40,858 nt of DNA from Flavobacteriales bacterium (GCA_003331365.1 QOQC01000005.1:1-40858); one strand, 5' to 3'. Numbered from the stretch's first letter, positions 1 to 8,713 are shown. Made by a program: numbers and translations. The notes: a model not told the origin generated them from the sequence alone.

Positions 1-1
1 T

Positions 2-529
2 AACCAACTAACATCTTTGGACATCTCTAACAATACTGCTCTAACTTTATTATCGTTTAGTAATAACCAAATAATATCTTTGGATTTATCTAATAATACT
101 TTTTTAACAGATTTATATTGTGAGTATAACCAACTAACATCTTTGGATGTGTCAAATAATACTGTTTTAATTAGATTACATTGTTTTTTCAATCAACTAG
201 AGTGTTTAAATATTAAAAATGGAAACAACATCAATATGATTATTTTTTTGGCAGATGCCAACCCAAACCTTACTTGCATTGAAGTTGATGATGCCGATTG
301 GGCTCAAGTAAATTGGTTATCTTTTGTAGACCCGCAAGTATCATTTAGCGAAGATTGTGGAGATGACTGCTCTTCATCAACCGTAATAATAAACGAACTA
401 TCCACCTCTAAAAACCTCATCCAAATACTTGATATGATGGGTAGAGAAACCACTTTTAAACCAAATACACCTCTTATCTATGTCTATGATGATGGGAGTA
501 TAGAGAAGGTGTTTAGTGTGGAGTATTAG
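2..529 (+). CDS. LRR surface protein with T9SS-like C-terminal tail (5' partial)
   Basis: This is the C-terminal part of a leucine-rich-repeat protein. The frame is open from base 2, so the start lies upstream; the first in-frame TTG (17) sits inside a repeat and is not a credible start. Seen: about three LRR units of the NQLTSLD-SNNT type, a Cys-containing cap (NLTCIEVDDADW), then a 45-residue tail with the core LIQILDMMGRETTFKPNT and YVYDDGS. That tail recurs in many Bacteroidota secreted proteins and is probably a T9SS-type sorting or anchoring domain. The next gene has the same cap and tail, so the two are tandem paralogs. Ligand and role are unknown; surface adhesion is a guess based on LRR proteins generally. 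Confidence 0.8.
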   Translation, partial: NQLTSLDISNNTALTLLSFSNNQIISLDLSNNTFLTDLYCEYNQLTSLDVSNNTVLIRLHCFFNQLECLNIKNGNNINMIIFLADANPNLTCIEVDDADWAQVNWLSFVDPQVSFSEDCGDDCSSSTVIINELSTSKNLIQILDMMGRETTFKPNTPLIYVYDDGSIEKVFSVEY

Positions 530-662
530 TCTTCGTGTTTATCTAAATCTTAACCTTTGCCGTTATCGGTTTATCCGTGTATTAGTGGTTTCAGAGTTGT
601 GTTTTTGTAAATAGCAATTAAGTTAATTATCTTAGTTATGCTAAAAACTAATACTCTTCATC

Positions 663-1820
663 ATGAAAATAATACTACTATTTTTATCCGTCTTTTTATC
701 TGCTACTCTGTTTGGGCAGAATGTCTATATACCTGATGCTAATTTTAAGGCGTGTTTAGTTGGGAACAGTGAGATTAATGCGAATGGTGATACAGAGATA
801 CAAGTGAGTGAGGCAAGTGTCTTTAATGGAGCAATTGATTGTTGGCTTCAGAATATTTCCGACCTAACAGGTATTGAAGCTTTTACTGCTTTAACTGATT
901 TAAATTGTCGACAGAATCAACTTACAAGTCTTGATGTTAGTCAAAATACTGCTTTAACCGTGTTGCTGTGTGGGTCTAATCAACTCACAAATCTTGATGT
1001 AAGTGAAAATATTGCTTTAGAAGATTTAAATTGTGGAAGTAATCAACTTACAAGTCTTGATTTGAGTCAGAATACTGTTTTAGAATCTTTTGTGTGTTCT
1101 GGAAATCAATTTACAAGTCTTGATGTTAGTCAGCATACTGATTTAACCGTGTTGGGATGTGCGAATAATCAACTCTCAAGTCTTGATGTAAGTCAGAATA
1201 CTGCTTTACAATATTTAGGTTGTGGAGGCAATCAACTTATAAGCTTAGATGTAAGTCAGAATACTGCTTTAGAATCTTTAAGTTGTGGACTTAATCAACT
1301 TACAAGTCTTGATGTAAGTGAAAATATTGCTTTGGAATTGTTGTATTGTTATAATACTCAACTTACAAGTCTTGATTTGAGTCAGAATACTGCTTTAGAA
1401 GTTTTATATTGTCATGAGAGTCAACTTACAAGTCTTGATTTGAGTCAGAATAATGCTTTAGAAAGATTATGGTGTTATGAGAATCAACTTACTTGTTTGA
1501 ATTTGGCGAATGGAAATAATATCAATTTTATCGGACTTCAGTTTCGCGCATATGATAACCCTAACCTTAATTGCATTGAAGTAGATGATTACGCTTGGTC
1601 AACTGCAAATTGGACAGCTGTAGATTCACAAGTATCATTCAGCAAAGACTGCAACAACGATTGTTCAAACATATCAAGTCTAAACGAACTAACCACCTCC
1701 AAGAACCTCATCCAAATACTTGACCTAATTGGTCGTGAGACTTCATTTAAACCCAATACACCTCTTATCTATGTATATGATGATGGGAGTACAGAGAAGG
1801 TGTTTAGTTTGGATTATTAA
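663..1820 (+). CDS. Secreted leucine-rich-repeat protein with T9SS-like tail
   Basis: A 385-residue exported LRR protein. Residues 1-19 form a signal peptide (MKIILLFLSVFLSATLFGQ). Residues 20-75 are an N-terminal cap starting VYIPDANFKACLVG, common in Bacteroidota LRR proteins. About ten 21-residue repeats follow (consensus NQLTSLDVSQNTALexLxC), with Cys as the last ladder residue in most. A Cys cap (LNCIEVDDYAW) and the tail LIQILDLIGRETSFKPNT end the protein. The repeats are also 63-bp tandem DNA repeats. The tail matches the upstream paralog closely at DNA level. Likely role is a cell-surface or secreted binding protein; no enzyme domain is visible. The family and layout are secure, the biological function is not. 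Confidence 0.88.
   Translation: MKIILLFLSVFLSATLFGQNVYIPDANFKACLVGNSEINANGDTEIQVSEASVFNGAIDCWLQNISDLTGIEAFTALTDLNCRQNQLTSLDVSQNTALTVLLCGSNQLTNLDVSENIALEDLNCGSNQLTSLDLSQNTVLESFVCSGNQFTSLDVSQHTDLTVLGCANNQLSSLDVSQNTALQYLGCGGNQLISLDVSQNTALESLSCGLNQLTSLDVSENIALELLYCYNTQLTSLDLSQNTALEVLYCHESQLTSLDLSQNNALERLWCYENQLTCLNLANGNNINFIGLQFRAYDNPNLNCIEVDDYAWSTANWTAVDSQVSFSKDCNNDCSNISSLNELTTSKNLIQILDLIGRETSFKPNTPLIYVYDDGSTEKVFSLDY
915..1497 (+). repeat. 63-bp tandem repeats inside the LRR gene
   Basis: About nine consecutive 63-bp units, each encoding one 21-residue LRR. Short blocks such as caacttacaagtcttgat and gtcagaatactgctttag recur almost unchanged from unit to unit, so the repetition is at nucleotide as well as protein level. 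Such an array can change copy number by slippage or recombination, including with the neighbouring paralog. Confidence 0.85.
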
Positions 1821-2035
1821 TCCGTGTTTTCGTGTCATTGTATTTATACGCTATCTAATTCTATTATAGTTTAATTCCTATAAAGAATGTCTGAATGATG
1901 CTGATTTATACTATTTGTAAGCCATTGACCGCTTATATCAATGATTTGTTGGTTTATTAGGATATTTCGTAGACTGTAGATGTCTCGTAGGTTTTCATAA
2001 AAGGTGTTCGATAATGGAATGGTTATGGGTACAAG
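1821..2035. other. Intergenic stretch, no gene seen
   Basis: Part of a 487-bp gap between the LRR gene and the SDR operon. I see no credible reading frame here. The first bases (tccgtgttttcgtg) loosely resemble the sequence just after the upstream LRR paralog, fitting duplication of gene plus flank. The rest of the gap holds the terminator, repeat and promoter listed separately. Confidence 0.5.
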
Positions 2036-2070
2036 AGAGGAGACTTTTTCACAAGAGTCTCCTTTTTTAT
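2036..2070 (+). terminator. Intrinsic terminator
   Basis: Stem ggagact (2039-2045) pairs with agtctcc (2056-2062) around a 10-nt loop, followed by a T-run (2063-2068). It lies about 220 bp after the LRR stop, so it ends either a long 3' UTR of that gene or a short transcript starting in the gap. Confidence 0.7.
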
Positions 2071-2114
2071 TTATTCAAGTCATTATTGTAATACCATGTA
2101 ATCATATATTTTCA

Positions 2115-2137
2115 CAAATAAATATCCTTTTTTAAGT
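2115..2137. repeat. 23-bp intergenic repeat, copy 1
   Basis: The 23 bases here, beginning caaataaatatcc and ending ttttttaagt, recur exactly at 8875-8897. Both copies lie in gaps upstream of a TAnnTTTG promoter box. No inverted symmetry is obvious. It may be a regulator-binding site or the remnant of a dispersed repeat. Confidence 0.75.
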
Positions 2138-2179
2138 GGTTTTTTATACTAAACAATTAGAACTTCATTATTAAATAAA

Positions 2180-2187
2180 TAGATTTG
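2180..2187 (+). promoter_or_regulatory. Promoter -7 box TAGATTTG
   Basis: Exact match to the Bacteroidota TAnnTTTG -7 element, 120 bp before the SDR operon start and after the terminator at 2036-2070. The implied leader of about 115 nt contains a 25-codon reading frame (2197-2274). I see no convincing TTTG -33 element. Confidence 0.5.
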
Positions 2188-2307
2188 CGGTATTAAATGG
2201 GTGATGGAATCTTTATTTCTTGTGAAAATATCATTGGCACAAATTCAAAAAAGGGACAAAGTGCTGTCATCTAAATTAGTCAGTAAAAATATCGAAATTC
2301 GATTCAA

Positions 2308-3303
2308 ATGAGAGTTATTGTTACAGGGCCAGATGGTGTTTTAGGTAGTAATCTTGTACGAGAATTAATTGAAAGAGATTATATAGTAAGTGTATTGCTT
2401 CTTGAAGGAACCACTTCAAAAACGCTTGATGGACTCGATATTAATAAGTTTTATGGGAATATACTTGATAAAGATTCTCTAAATAATGCATTCAGTGGTC
2501 ACGACGTTGTAATACATTGTGCAGCGTCCACGAGTATATATCCAGCAAGAGATCCTTTTATTAATAAGGTGAATATTGAAGGAACTGAAAATGTCATACA
2601 AGCCATTAAAGACAACAACGTAAAACGTCTTGTTTATGTTGGAACTGCCAATTCATTTGGTAATGGAAGCTCATTAAATGAGCTTGGAGATGAAACCAAC
2701 GAATATACGGCACATAAATATGGTCTGGATTACATGGACTCCAAAAAGAAGGCGCAAGATTTATTGCTTGATGCGGTAAAAAATGATGGCCTTCCCGCGA
2801 TTGTAGTGAATCCAACCTTTATGATTGGTCCTTATGACTCGAAGCCAAGTTCCGGAACCATGGTTTTAGCCATCTACAATGGGAAAGTACCAGGTTATAC
2901 TCATGGGGGGAAGAACTACATAGCGGTTAAGGATGCCGCAGTGGCCATAGCCAATGGAATAACTATGGGAAGAATAGGTGAGTGCTATATTCTCGGAAAT
3001 GAAAACTTGTCTTATAAAGATGCCTTCGAGAAAATTGCTCAATCCATTGGAGGAAAAGCACCTAAACTTGGAATGGCCAATACAATTATGAGGGCCTATG
3101 GAGGCATCAATTCATTCCTTGCCAAAATGTTTCGATATAAACCAGCAGTTACAAAAGAATTGGCGGCCATTTCATGTGATAATTTTTACTATTCAGCAGA
3201 TAAAGCCAGAAAAGAACTTCATTTACCTAGCACTCCAATGGAGGTGGCTTTTAAGGAATGTTTTCAGTGGTACAAAGACAATGGATATTTAAATAAGAAA
3301 TAA
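2308..3303 (+). CDS. NAD(P)-dependent extended SDR (epimerase/dehydratase/reductase)
   Basis: A 331-residue extended short-chain dehydrogenase/reductase. The nucleotide-binding motif TGPDGVLG is at residues 6-13. The catalytic YxxxK is Y142/K146 (YMDSK), with a candidate Ser/Thr near 113-116. A CAAS-type core strand (VVIHCAAS) and the late motif NPTFMIGPYDSKP are typical of the dihydroflavonol-reductase / 3-beta-HSD-like branch, which reduces or oxidises carbonyls on lipids, steroids or sugars. The substrate cannot be read from sequence. It heads a five-gene operon; the next start is 1 nt after its stop. A second SDR of the same branch is the fourth gene, so two redox steps on one pathway are plausible. 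Confidence 0.85.
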   Translation: MRVIVTGPDGVLGSNLVRELIERDYIVSVLLLEGTTSKTLDGLDINKFYGNILDKDSLNNAFSGHDVVIHCAASTSIYPARDPFINKVNIEGTENVIQAIKDNNVKRLVYVGTANSFGNGSSLNELGDETNEYTAHKYGLDYMDSKKKAQDLLLDAVKNDGLPAIVVNPTFMIGPYDSKPSSGTMVLAIYNGKVPGYTHGGKNYIAVKDAAVAIANGITMGRIGECYILGNENLSYKDAFEKIAQSIGGKAPKLGMANTIMRAYGGINSFLAKMFRYKPAVTKELAAISCDNFYYSADKARKELHLPSTPMEVAFKECFQWYKDNGYLNKK

Positions 3304-3304
3304 A

Positions 3305-4054
3305 ATGTACGAATACTTGCCAATAGACCTTTCATGGGGGGAGGGCGAAATGAGGGTTTTTCTACCTATAGTGACGGCGCTCATATTCTTTGTGATTTAC
3401 TGGTTCACCGCTCAATCAGAAAAAATAAGATCCTACTTTTATAATAAGTATGATCAAGATGTTGCTTCTGTCAAACATATCTTTTTCACGAAATATTTCG
3501 GTTTTATTTCAATGGGTATCGCTCCAACAATTCTATGTCTAATACTCATTCCAGAAATCAGCCTGGCCGATTACGGATTAACTTTTATTCCTAAAACCAC
3601 AATGTTTACTGTATGGTGGACATTAGGCCTATGCGTCTTAGTCATTCCATTAGCCACTTTTAGCGCAAGAAAACCAAAGAACTTGGTTAATTATCCTCAA
3701 ATAAGAGCCAAGAATTGGAACCGAAGCATTCTTTTTAAAAATCTACTCGGTTGGGCATTATATTTATTTGGTTATGAATTTTTGTTTAGGGGGGTATTAT
3801 TTGTTCCTTTGATAGAACCATTGGGAATTTGGACTGCAATTGCTATAAATACCGCACTCTATTCAGCGACACATATTCCAAAAGGGTTGGATGAAACCAT
3901 TGGAGCGATTCCATTAGGGATTGTCCTATGTCTTCTAACTGCTGCCTCTGGTACTATTTGGATTGCCTTTATAGTACACGTTGCCATGGCATGGACAAAC
4001 AGCTTAACAGCACTTAGGTTCCATCCAGAGATAAATTACAATAAGGCGAAATAG
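3305..4054 (+). CDS. CPBP-family (Abi/CAAX-protease-like) membrane protein
   Basis: A 249-residue polytopic membrane protein with about six to seven hydrophobic segments. CPBP landmarks: E158 and R162 in YEFLFRG (motif 1, with Tyr in place of the first Glu of EExxxR), H190 in YSATHIPKG (motif 2), and H225 in AFIVHVAMAW (motif 3). Known members are intramembrane glutamic proteases such as Rce1, or serve in bacteriocin immunity; most bacterial members are uncharacterised. It is packed between an SDR and a hydrolase (1-nt gap before it, none after), so it is probably co-translated and acts in the same pathway. Protease activity is inferred from family only. A second CPBP gene at 24408 has a different context. 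Confidence 0.8.
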   Translation: MYEYLPIDLSWGEGEMRVFLPIVTALIFFVIYWFTAQSEKIRSYFYNKYDQDVASVKHIFFTKYFGFISMGIAPTILCLILIPEISLADYGLTFIPKTTMFTVWWTLGLCVLVIPLATFSARKPKNLVNYPQIRAKNWNRSILFKNLLGWALYLFGYEFLFRGVLFVPLIEPLGIWTAIAINTALYSATHIPKGLDETIGAIPLGIVLCLLTAASGTIWIAFIVHVAMAWTNSLTALRFHPEINYNKAK

Positions 4055-4840
4055 TTGGATAAAAAAAAGCTAAACATCTATCTCATTAGAGGCCTGACAA
4101 GAGAGTCAGGTCACTGGGGAGATTTTGTCAATTTGCTTGAATCACAATTGCCAGAAGCGAAGATACATTTAATGGACCTTCCGGGGTCTGGGATTTACTA
4201 CAGGATTAATGCTCCTTCTAGTTTAAAAAAGATGGTCGATTTCATGCGCAATGAAATGATTGATAAAATCAATCCTGAAGAGCACAACATTATTTTTGCC
4301 ACCTCTCTAGCCGGTATGCTAGCGACCGAATGGACTATCAGCTACAAAAATGATTTTGACGCACTAATTATGGTCAACTCAAGTTTTAAAGGTTTATGTT
4401 CAACAAATGAACGAGTGAACAAGTCTGTTCGAGGCGATATGCTTAGAATTCTTTTAACCAAAAACATTAAGAAGCGGGAACGATTAATTATAAAGGTAAA
4501 TTCAAACAAGTCGTTTATGGTTGATAAACTTTTGGACACCTGGGTTTCGATTCAAAAGAAACGTAAAATGTCGAGGATAAATATCTTCAGACAAACACTT
4601 GCAGGAATGAGGTACAATTTAAATGGGGAAAAACCACAAATTCCCATTCTTGTTATTGGATCAAAAGGGGATAGAATGGTTTCACCATCTTGTATTGAAA
4701 AACTACACAAGCATTTTGGAGGAGATTTGATTTGGCACCCTACTTCAGGTCATGGACTACCATTAGATGAGCCCGAATGGCTGAGTGATATTGTAGCCAA
4801 TTGGTCTAGAGAAAGTTTCAATAATATTAAGAAAAAATAG
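4055..4840 (+). CDS. Alpha/beta-fold hydrolase
   Basis: A 261-residue soluble protein of the alpha/beta-hydrolase fold. The probable triad is S84 in the nucleophile elbow ATSLAGM (Ala replaces both Gly of GxSxG), D206 in VIGSKGDRMVSP and H233 in TSGHGLPLDEP. An oxyanion-type loop IRGLTRESGHWGDF occurs near the N-terminus. The start is TTG directly abutting the previous stop, with no better in-frame ATG upstream of the core, so translational coupling is likely. Esterase, thioesterase or lipase activity is plausible; no substrate is indicated. The altered elbow could mean a non-hydrolytic or acyl-transfer role. One base separates it from the next gene. Confidence 0.8.
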   Translation: MDKKKLNIYLIRGLTRESGHWGDFVNLLESQLPEAKIHLMDLPGSGIYYRINAPSSLKKMVDFMRNEMIDKINPEEHNIIFATSLAGMLATEWTISYKNDFDALIMVNSSFKGLCSTNERVNKSVRGDMLRILLTKNIKKRERLIIKVNSNKSFMVDKLLDTWVSIQKKRKMSRINIFRQTLAGMRYNLNGEKPQIPILVIGSKGDRMVSPSCIEKLHKHFGGDLIWHPTSGHGLPLDEPEWLSDIVANWSRESFNNIKKK

Positions 4841-4841
4841 C

Positions 4842-5840
4842 ATGAGCATTTTTATAACTGGAGGAACAGGATATATAGGAGCAAATTTATTGAACAAACT
4901 GACAAATTCAGATGAAACAATTCATGTTCTGGTAAGATCTAAGGAAAAAGCCTCTGATATCGAGCATCCAAATGTCACTATTTTTGAAGGTGACATCATG
5001 AACAAAGAGTCAATTAAGGATGCCATGCATGGTTGCAGTAAAGTGTATCACCTAGCTGCATTTGCAAAGGTTTGGGCTAAAGACCCGAAAACTTATTTCG
5101 ATATTAACGTAACTGCCACGGTGAATGTATTGGAGGTGGCTCAAGAATTAGGGGTCTCGAAAGTCATAGTCACATCTACAGCTGGAGTATATGGTGCATC
5201 GGTAAGCGATGACATCACGGAGACTTATGTGCGAGACTTTGACTTCTTCAATGAGTACGAAAGCTCTAAAGCGATCTCTGAATCTAGGATTAAAGATTTT
5301 GTTATTGCTGGTCTGGATGTATCTATCGTTTCACCTACACGTGTTTATGGCCCATGTCTTTTTGGCGAACCACAATCCGTGACTCAATTGATTCGAAAAT
5401 ATGTCAAGGGTAAATGGAGAATTATTCCAGGAGATGGGACGAAAATAGGGAATTACGTATATATAGATGACGTTGTAGATGGACATATTCGTGCTATGGA
5501 AAAAGGAAAGAAAGGCCATACCTACATTCTAGGAGGAGAAAATCATGACTATAATTCATTCTTTAAAATTTTGGCTATTGAATCGGGGATACATCGAAAA
5601 ATGATCAAACTTCCCGTTGGTTTTCAGATGATGTTCTCGAGAATACAATTATTGAAAATTCCATTTGGAGGGACGCCTTTAATCACTCCAAAATGGATCG
5701 CGAAAGGGAAATACGATTGGAAAGTTGATTCTAGTAAAGCATTAAATGAGCTTGACCTAAAAATAACTTCACTTAATGAAGGAATCAAGAAAACTATTGA
5801 TTGGCTTGAAGGGTCAGAAACAAATAAAAGGAGTCAATAA
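4842..5840 (+). CDS. NAD(P)-dependent extended SDR (second of operon)
   Basis: A 332-residue extended SDR. TGGTGYIG at 6-13 binds the dinucleotide, YESSK gives Y139/K143, and the HLAA core strand (YHLAAFAKVW) and SPTRVYGPC are clear. It resembles dihydroflavonol-4-reductase-like and 3-beta-HSD-like enzymes, including the OleD type in long-chain olefin synthesis, but no oleA or oleC is present here. It differs clearly from the first SDR of the operon, so this is not a recent duplication. The stop overlaps the next start by one base (TAATG). Substrate unknown. Confidence 0.86.
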   Translation: MSIFITGGTGYIGANLLNKLTNSDETIHVLVRSKEKASDIEHPNVTIFEGDIMNKESIKDAMHGCSKVYHLAAFAKVWAKDPKTYFDINVTATVNVLEVAQELGVSKVIVTSTAGVYGASVSDDITETYVRDFDFFNEYESSKAISESRIKDFVIAGLDVSIVSPTRVYGPCLFGEPQSVTQLIRKYVKGKWRIIPGDGTKIGNYVYIDDVVDGHIRAMEKGKKGHTYILGGENHDYNSFFKILAIESGIHRKMIKLPVGFQMMFSRIQLLKIPFGGTPLITPKWIAKGKYDWKVDSSKALNELDLKITSLNEGIKKTIDWLEGSETNKRSQ

Positions 5841-6406
5841 TGTTTACCAATAAAAGCAAGCCTATTAAAATCATGATTATGCTTGTCGCTTTCATCATTT
5901 CTTCGCTTAGCTCTTTTTTTTTATATAAACGACTTATAGTTGAGACTAATATGTTATTGAGCACCCTAATTTTATTCTGCATTACTTGGGCCATTATTTT
6001 CTTTCCGTTCATGATCTTTCAAACTTTCAAGTATTTGAGATTTTCTAATAACTACTATTTTAAGCGAAAAATGGAATCTGAATTGTTTTTTAAGTCCATC
6101 GGTGTCCCTCTTTTTCGAAAAATACTTATCAATTCCTTCTTCAAGTATTTAAACCGCAGAGTCTACCTGAAAGGCAAGAAAGGAGATAGGTTTATTAAAT
6201 TTATTGAAGAAACAAAACAGTCCGAAACGTCTCATTTCATTTCACTTGTTATTACTTTGGGAGTTCAGATATTGCTCATTTTGGATTATCGCTTCTATGA
6301 ATTTTGGATGCTGCTCTTATTTAATGTGTTATTCAACTTGTACCCCATTCTTTTACAAAGGATGAATAGATTTTTAATCGAAAAACGGATAGGAATAAGT
6401 CAATAG
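5840..6406 (+). CDS. CrtO-like (glycosyl-diaponeurosporenoate acyltransferase family) membrane protein
   Basis: A 188-residue membrane protein with two N-terminal hydrophobic segments (about 10-30 and 37-62) and two C-terminal ones (about 133-150 and 154-173). Residues 121-137 (FIEETKQSETSHFISLV) and 166-177 (NLYPILLQRMNR) match, from memory, the signature region of staphylococcal CrtO (ETKRAE..HWIS and N-P-IIVQRYNR), the acyltransferase that esterifies the sugar of staphyloxanthin. His132 is the likely catalytic or signature His. Its start overlaps the preceding SDR stop (TAATG), and an AAAGGAG ribosome site (5826-5832), unusual here, lies just upstream. Inference: it acylates a glycolipid, carotenoid or other lipid made by this operon. 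The assignment needs a profile search. Confidence 0.6.
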   Translation: MFTNKSKPIKIMIMLVAFIISSLSSFFLYKRLIVETNMLLSTLILFCITWAIIFFPFMIFQTFKYLRFSNNYYFKRKMESELFFKSIGVPLFRKILINSFFKYLNRRVYLKGKKGDRFIKFIEETKQSETSHFISLVITLGVQILLILDYRFYEFWMLLLFNVLFNLYPILLQRMNRFLIEKRIGISQ

Positions 6407-6514
6407 TTCCATACCTTGCAATAGGTAGATATTTTAAGAATATTCATGAAATTAAATGTACAAACGAGTCATAACCGCTTTAAATGACTTTACTAGATTC
6501 AGCTCCAGGTTCTT

Positions 6515-8713
6515 TTATTTTTTAACAATCACTGCAGGCTTGAAATACCCCTCAATTTGGATGGTGTAGCTTCCTTTGGATAAGGTGCCAAGTGACACTT
6601 CGGTTTCTTTTCCGGTAAGTTTTCCTTTCATCACCTGACGTCCTTGTTGGTCAAATATTAAGAAGGTATTATTCATTGGATTCTCAAATTGAATGGAGAT
6701 GAGGTTTGAGGTTGGGTTGGGATGAATCTGATAGCTGACAAGCTCATTGTGATTCACCAGATTCAGACCTGTAGTATAGATATAGTCGGTTTCAATTAGT
6801 GTATTTGAACAGTTCGTAAGATCCGTTGCGAACAAGCTCACAGTATATAATCCGTTTGCGGTGTACTCATGGAATACATCCAAGTTATTGGATTGAATTG
6901 TGGTGCCATCACCAAAATCCCACCAGAAATCATAGTCGCTCATGTTGGGAGTGGTATTGGTAAATTGTACGGCAAATGGAGGGGTAGTAAATAATTGCTG
7001 GCTTGCACTAAAGCTCAAGCCAAAGTCTTGGTCAATAAAAGTAATCTCTAGTATATCTACCGAGTCGCAGCCGTTGGCCCCCTGTAAAACCTGTGTGTAT
7101 GTTCCTTCTGTATAAATCAGGTCACCATTCCAGTCGTAAGGCTCTCCACAAAAAGCAGAATCCGCTAAATACGTTGTCGTTCCGGCTAGAGTATTTATGG
7201 CCACATATGCAGTATCATAACAATTATCATTAGTAACATAAAGTATTACAGAATCGGTAATTACGTCGGCATAGAAGTGGCTGATGTTTTCAGGAAGTGT
7301 ACTGGAATAAGATATACCGTCTCCAAATTCCACATAAAAAGAGTCGCCTATACTCGCGCTATAGTCTATAGCAATAACAACAGGAATACAGCCTTGTGTG
7401 GGAGTAACATCAAGTGCTGCCGAGATATCATTAATTGCGACCGTAACTGTCGTATCGTGGGCACAGCCAAAATCATCCATCACATTGAAGGTATAACTGG
7501 CATTATTGGTCTCAGGGGCAACAATTAAAGCTGTATCCCCAATATTTTCAATAATGGTCGCATTGGTAGACCACCAAGCTGAATCTATTGTGTTTTGATA
7601 GCCCGAAATCTCAACGGTTGAGGCAGAAAAATCGAGTCCCCAGCCAAAAATATGCCCGTCATCAATGCTCAAGTTATCCTGAACAAAAAGTGTCCATTCG
7701 CCATTAAAAGGACAGCCTGCAAAACCCGCAAAAGAGCTTTCAGGTTGGTAAACATATGTCGGATCCACCGAAGGGTTTCCATTTCCAAAGTTTAATGCAG
7801 GAATGGTGTTGCCCCAGTTTTGTGACATGGGCCCTAAATCGTTAAGAACGGAGCTGAAGCAATATTCCCATCCTTCCCCGGGGCCGCCACCGCCCGCATC
7901 ATCAATCGGGTCGCCCAAATACGTACCGCCACCACTGTTACCTCCAGGTATAGCTCCTGCACCGTAGGAATTTACAAGGGGCACTATGGAGCCGTTTGGA
8001 CACGCTAACCAAATTTCAAGATCACCAGAATAGGAGTGCTCCATAGTAATACAGACCTGATTCAGCTCTTGATCATTTGAAATGATTGCGCCCAGAGGGA
8101 AGCCCGTTATCGTAATGGGAGTATTGTATTGCGCTCCTGAACCATCTGGAAGAGGTGTCAATGCTGTAATATATTGTGAGGAATATGAGGAGAAACCACC
8201 TCCCGGAATGGTAAAGGACGTTCCTTCTCCGTTCGCACCCCCAGTGATTTGCGTTTCATCTCCTGAACACACAGGTTCGTTTACCACATGAAACCCGGAA
8301 AAGTCAGGGGGTATACCAACTCTAATTTTGCTCGTTAATGATGAATCTTCTCCATTTTGATCTATGATGTTCAGGTCTACTATATGACCATTAGCAAGAC
8401 TTACTACGAAAAGTATGGTATCGTTGTTGGGATAGGAGACGTTACCAATAGTCCATTCAAAATCAATATTGATATTGACATCTTGAGAGTATCCGACACC
8501 TGTATTTTCTAATGAATTGTAAAAATTTGGTGTTGCCACAAAGAGGATGGAGTCTCCGAGACATACGTCAACAAACCCGGTGTCTAAGGGAGTTATTGCA
8601 TTAACCGTTGAGCCATTCACATAGGCCTCCATGTGAGGGTCAAAGGGCTGATTGATTTGCCCCTTCAATAGAGGAACATAACAAAGGAGACCAATAGCGA
8701 TAAGGTATTTCAT
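6515..8713 (-). CDS. T9SS-sorted secreted protein with P-domain and PKD domain
   Basis: A 732-residue exported protein. Residues 1-19 are a signal peptide. Residues about 215-362 resemble the proprotein-convertase P domain (VCITMEHSYSGDLEIWLACPNG ... NGEWTLFVQDNLSIDDGHIFGW), normally found beside subtilisin or metalloprotease domains; no protease domain is present here. Residues about 570-640 form a PKD domain (FWWDFGDGTT, HEYTANGLYTVSL). Residues about 660-732 are a T9SS type A sorting domain (HPNPTSNLISIQF, GSYTIQI, ending VKK). It is probably exported by T9SS and attached to the surface or released. Short Cys-bearing repeats in the middle look Ig-like. Binding or structural role inferred. 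It stands alone on its strand. Confidence 0.85.
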   Translation of the reverse strand: MKYLIAIGLLCYVPLLKGQINQPFDPHMEAYVNGSTVNAITPLDTGFVDVCLGDSILFVATPNFYNSLENTGVGYSQDVNINIDFEWTIGNVSYPNNDTILFVVSLANGHIVDLNIIDQNGEDSSLTSKIRVGIPPDFSGFHVVNEPVCSGDETQITGGANGEGTSFTIPGGGFSSYSSQYITALTPLPDGSGAQYNTPITITGFPLGAIISNDQELNQVCITMEHSYSGDLEIWLACPNGSIVPLVNSYGAGAIPGGNSGGGTYLGDPIDDAGGGGPGEGWEYCFSSVLNDLGPMSQNWGNTIPALNFGNGNPSVDPTYVYQPESSFAGFAGCPFNGEWTLFVQDNLSIDDGHIFGWGLDFSASTVEISGYQNTIDSAWWSTNATIIENIGDTALIVAPETNNASYTFNVMDDFGCAHDTTVTVAINDISAALDVTPTQGCIPVVIAIDYSASIGDSFYVEFGDGISYSSTLPENISHFYADVITDSVILYVTNDNCYDTAYVAINTLAGTTTYLADSAFCGEPYDWNGDLIYTEGTYTQVLQGANGCDSVDILEITFIDQDFGLSFSASQQLFTTPPFAVQFTNTTPNMSDYDFWWDFGDGTTIQSNNLDVFHEYTANGLYTVSLFATDLTNCSNTLIETDYIYTTGLNLVNHNELVSYQIHPNPTSNLISIQFENPMNNTFLIFDQQGRQVMKGKLTGKETEVSLGTLSKGSYTIQIEGYFKPAVIVKK

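Noticed and set aside
915-1497. CRISPR-like array
   Set aside because: The 63-bp repeats are contiguous coding LRR units without spacers of independent sequence.
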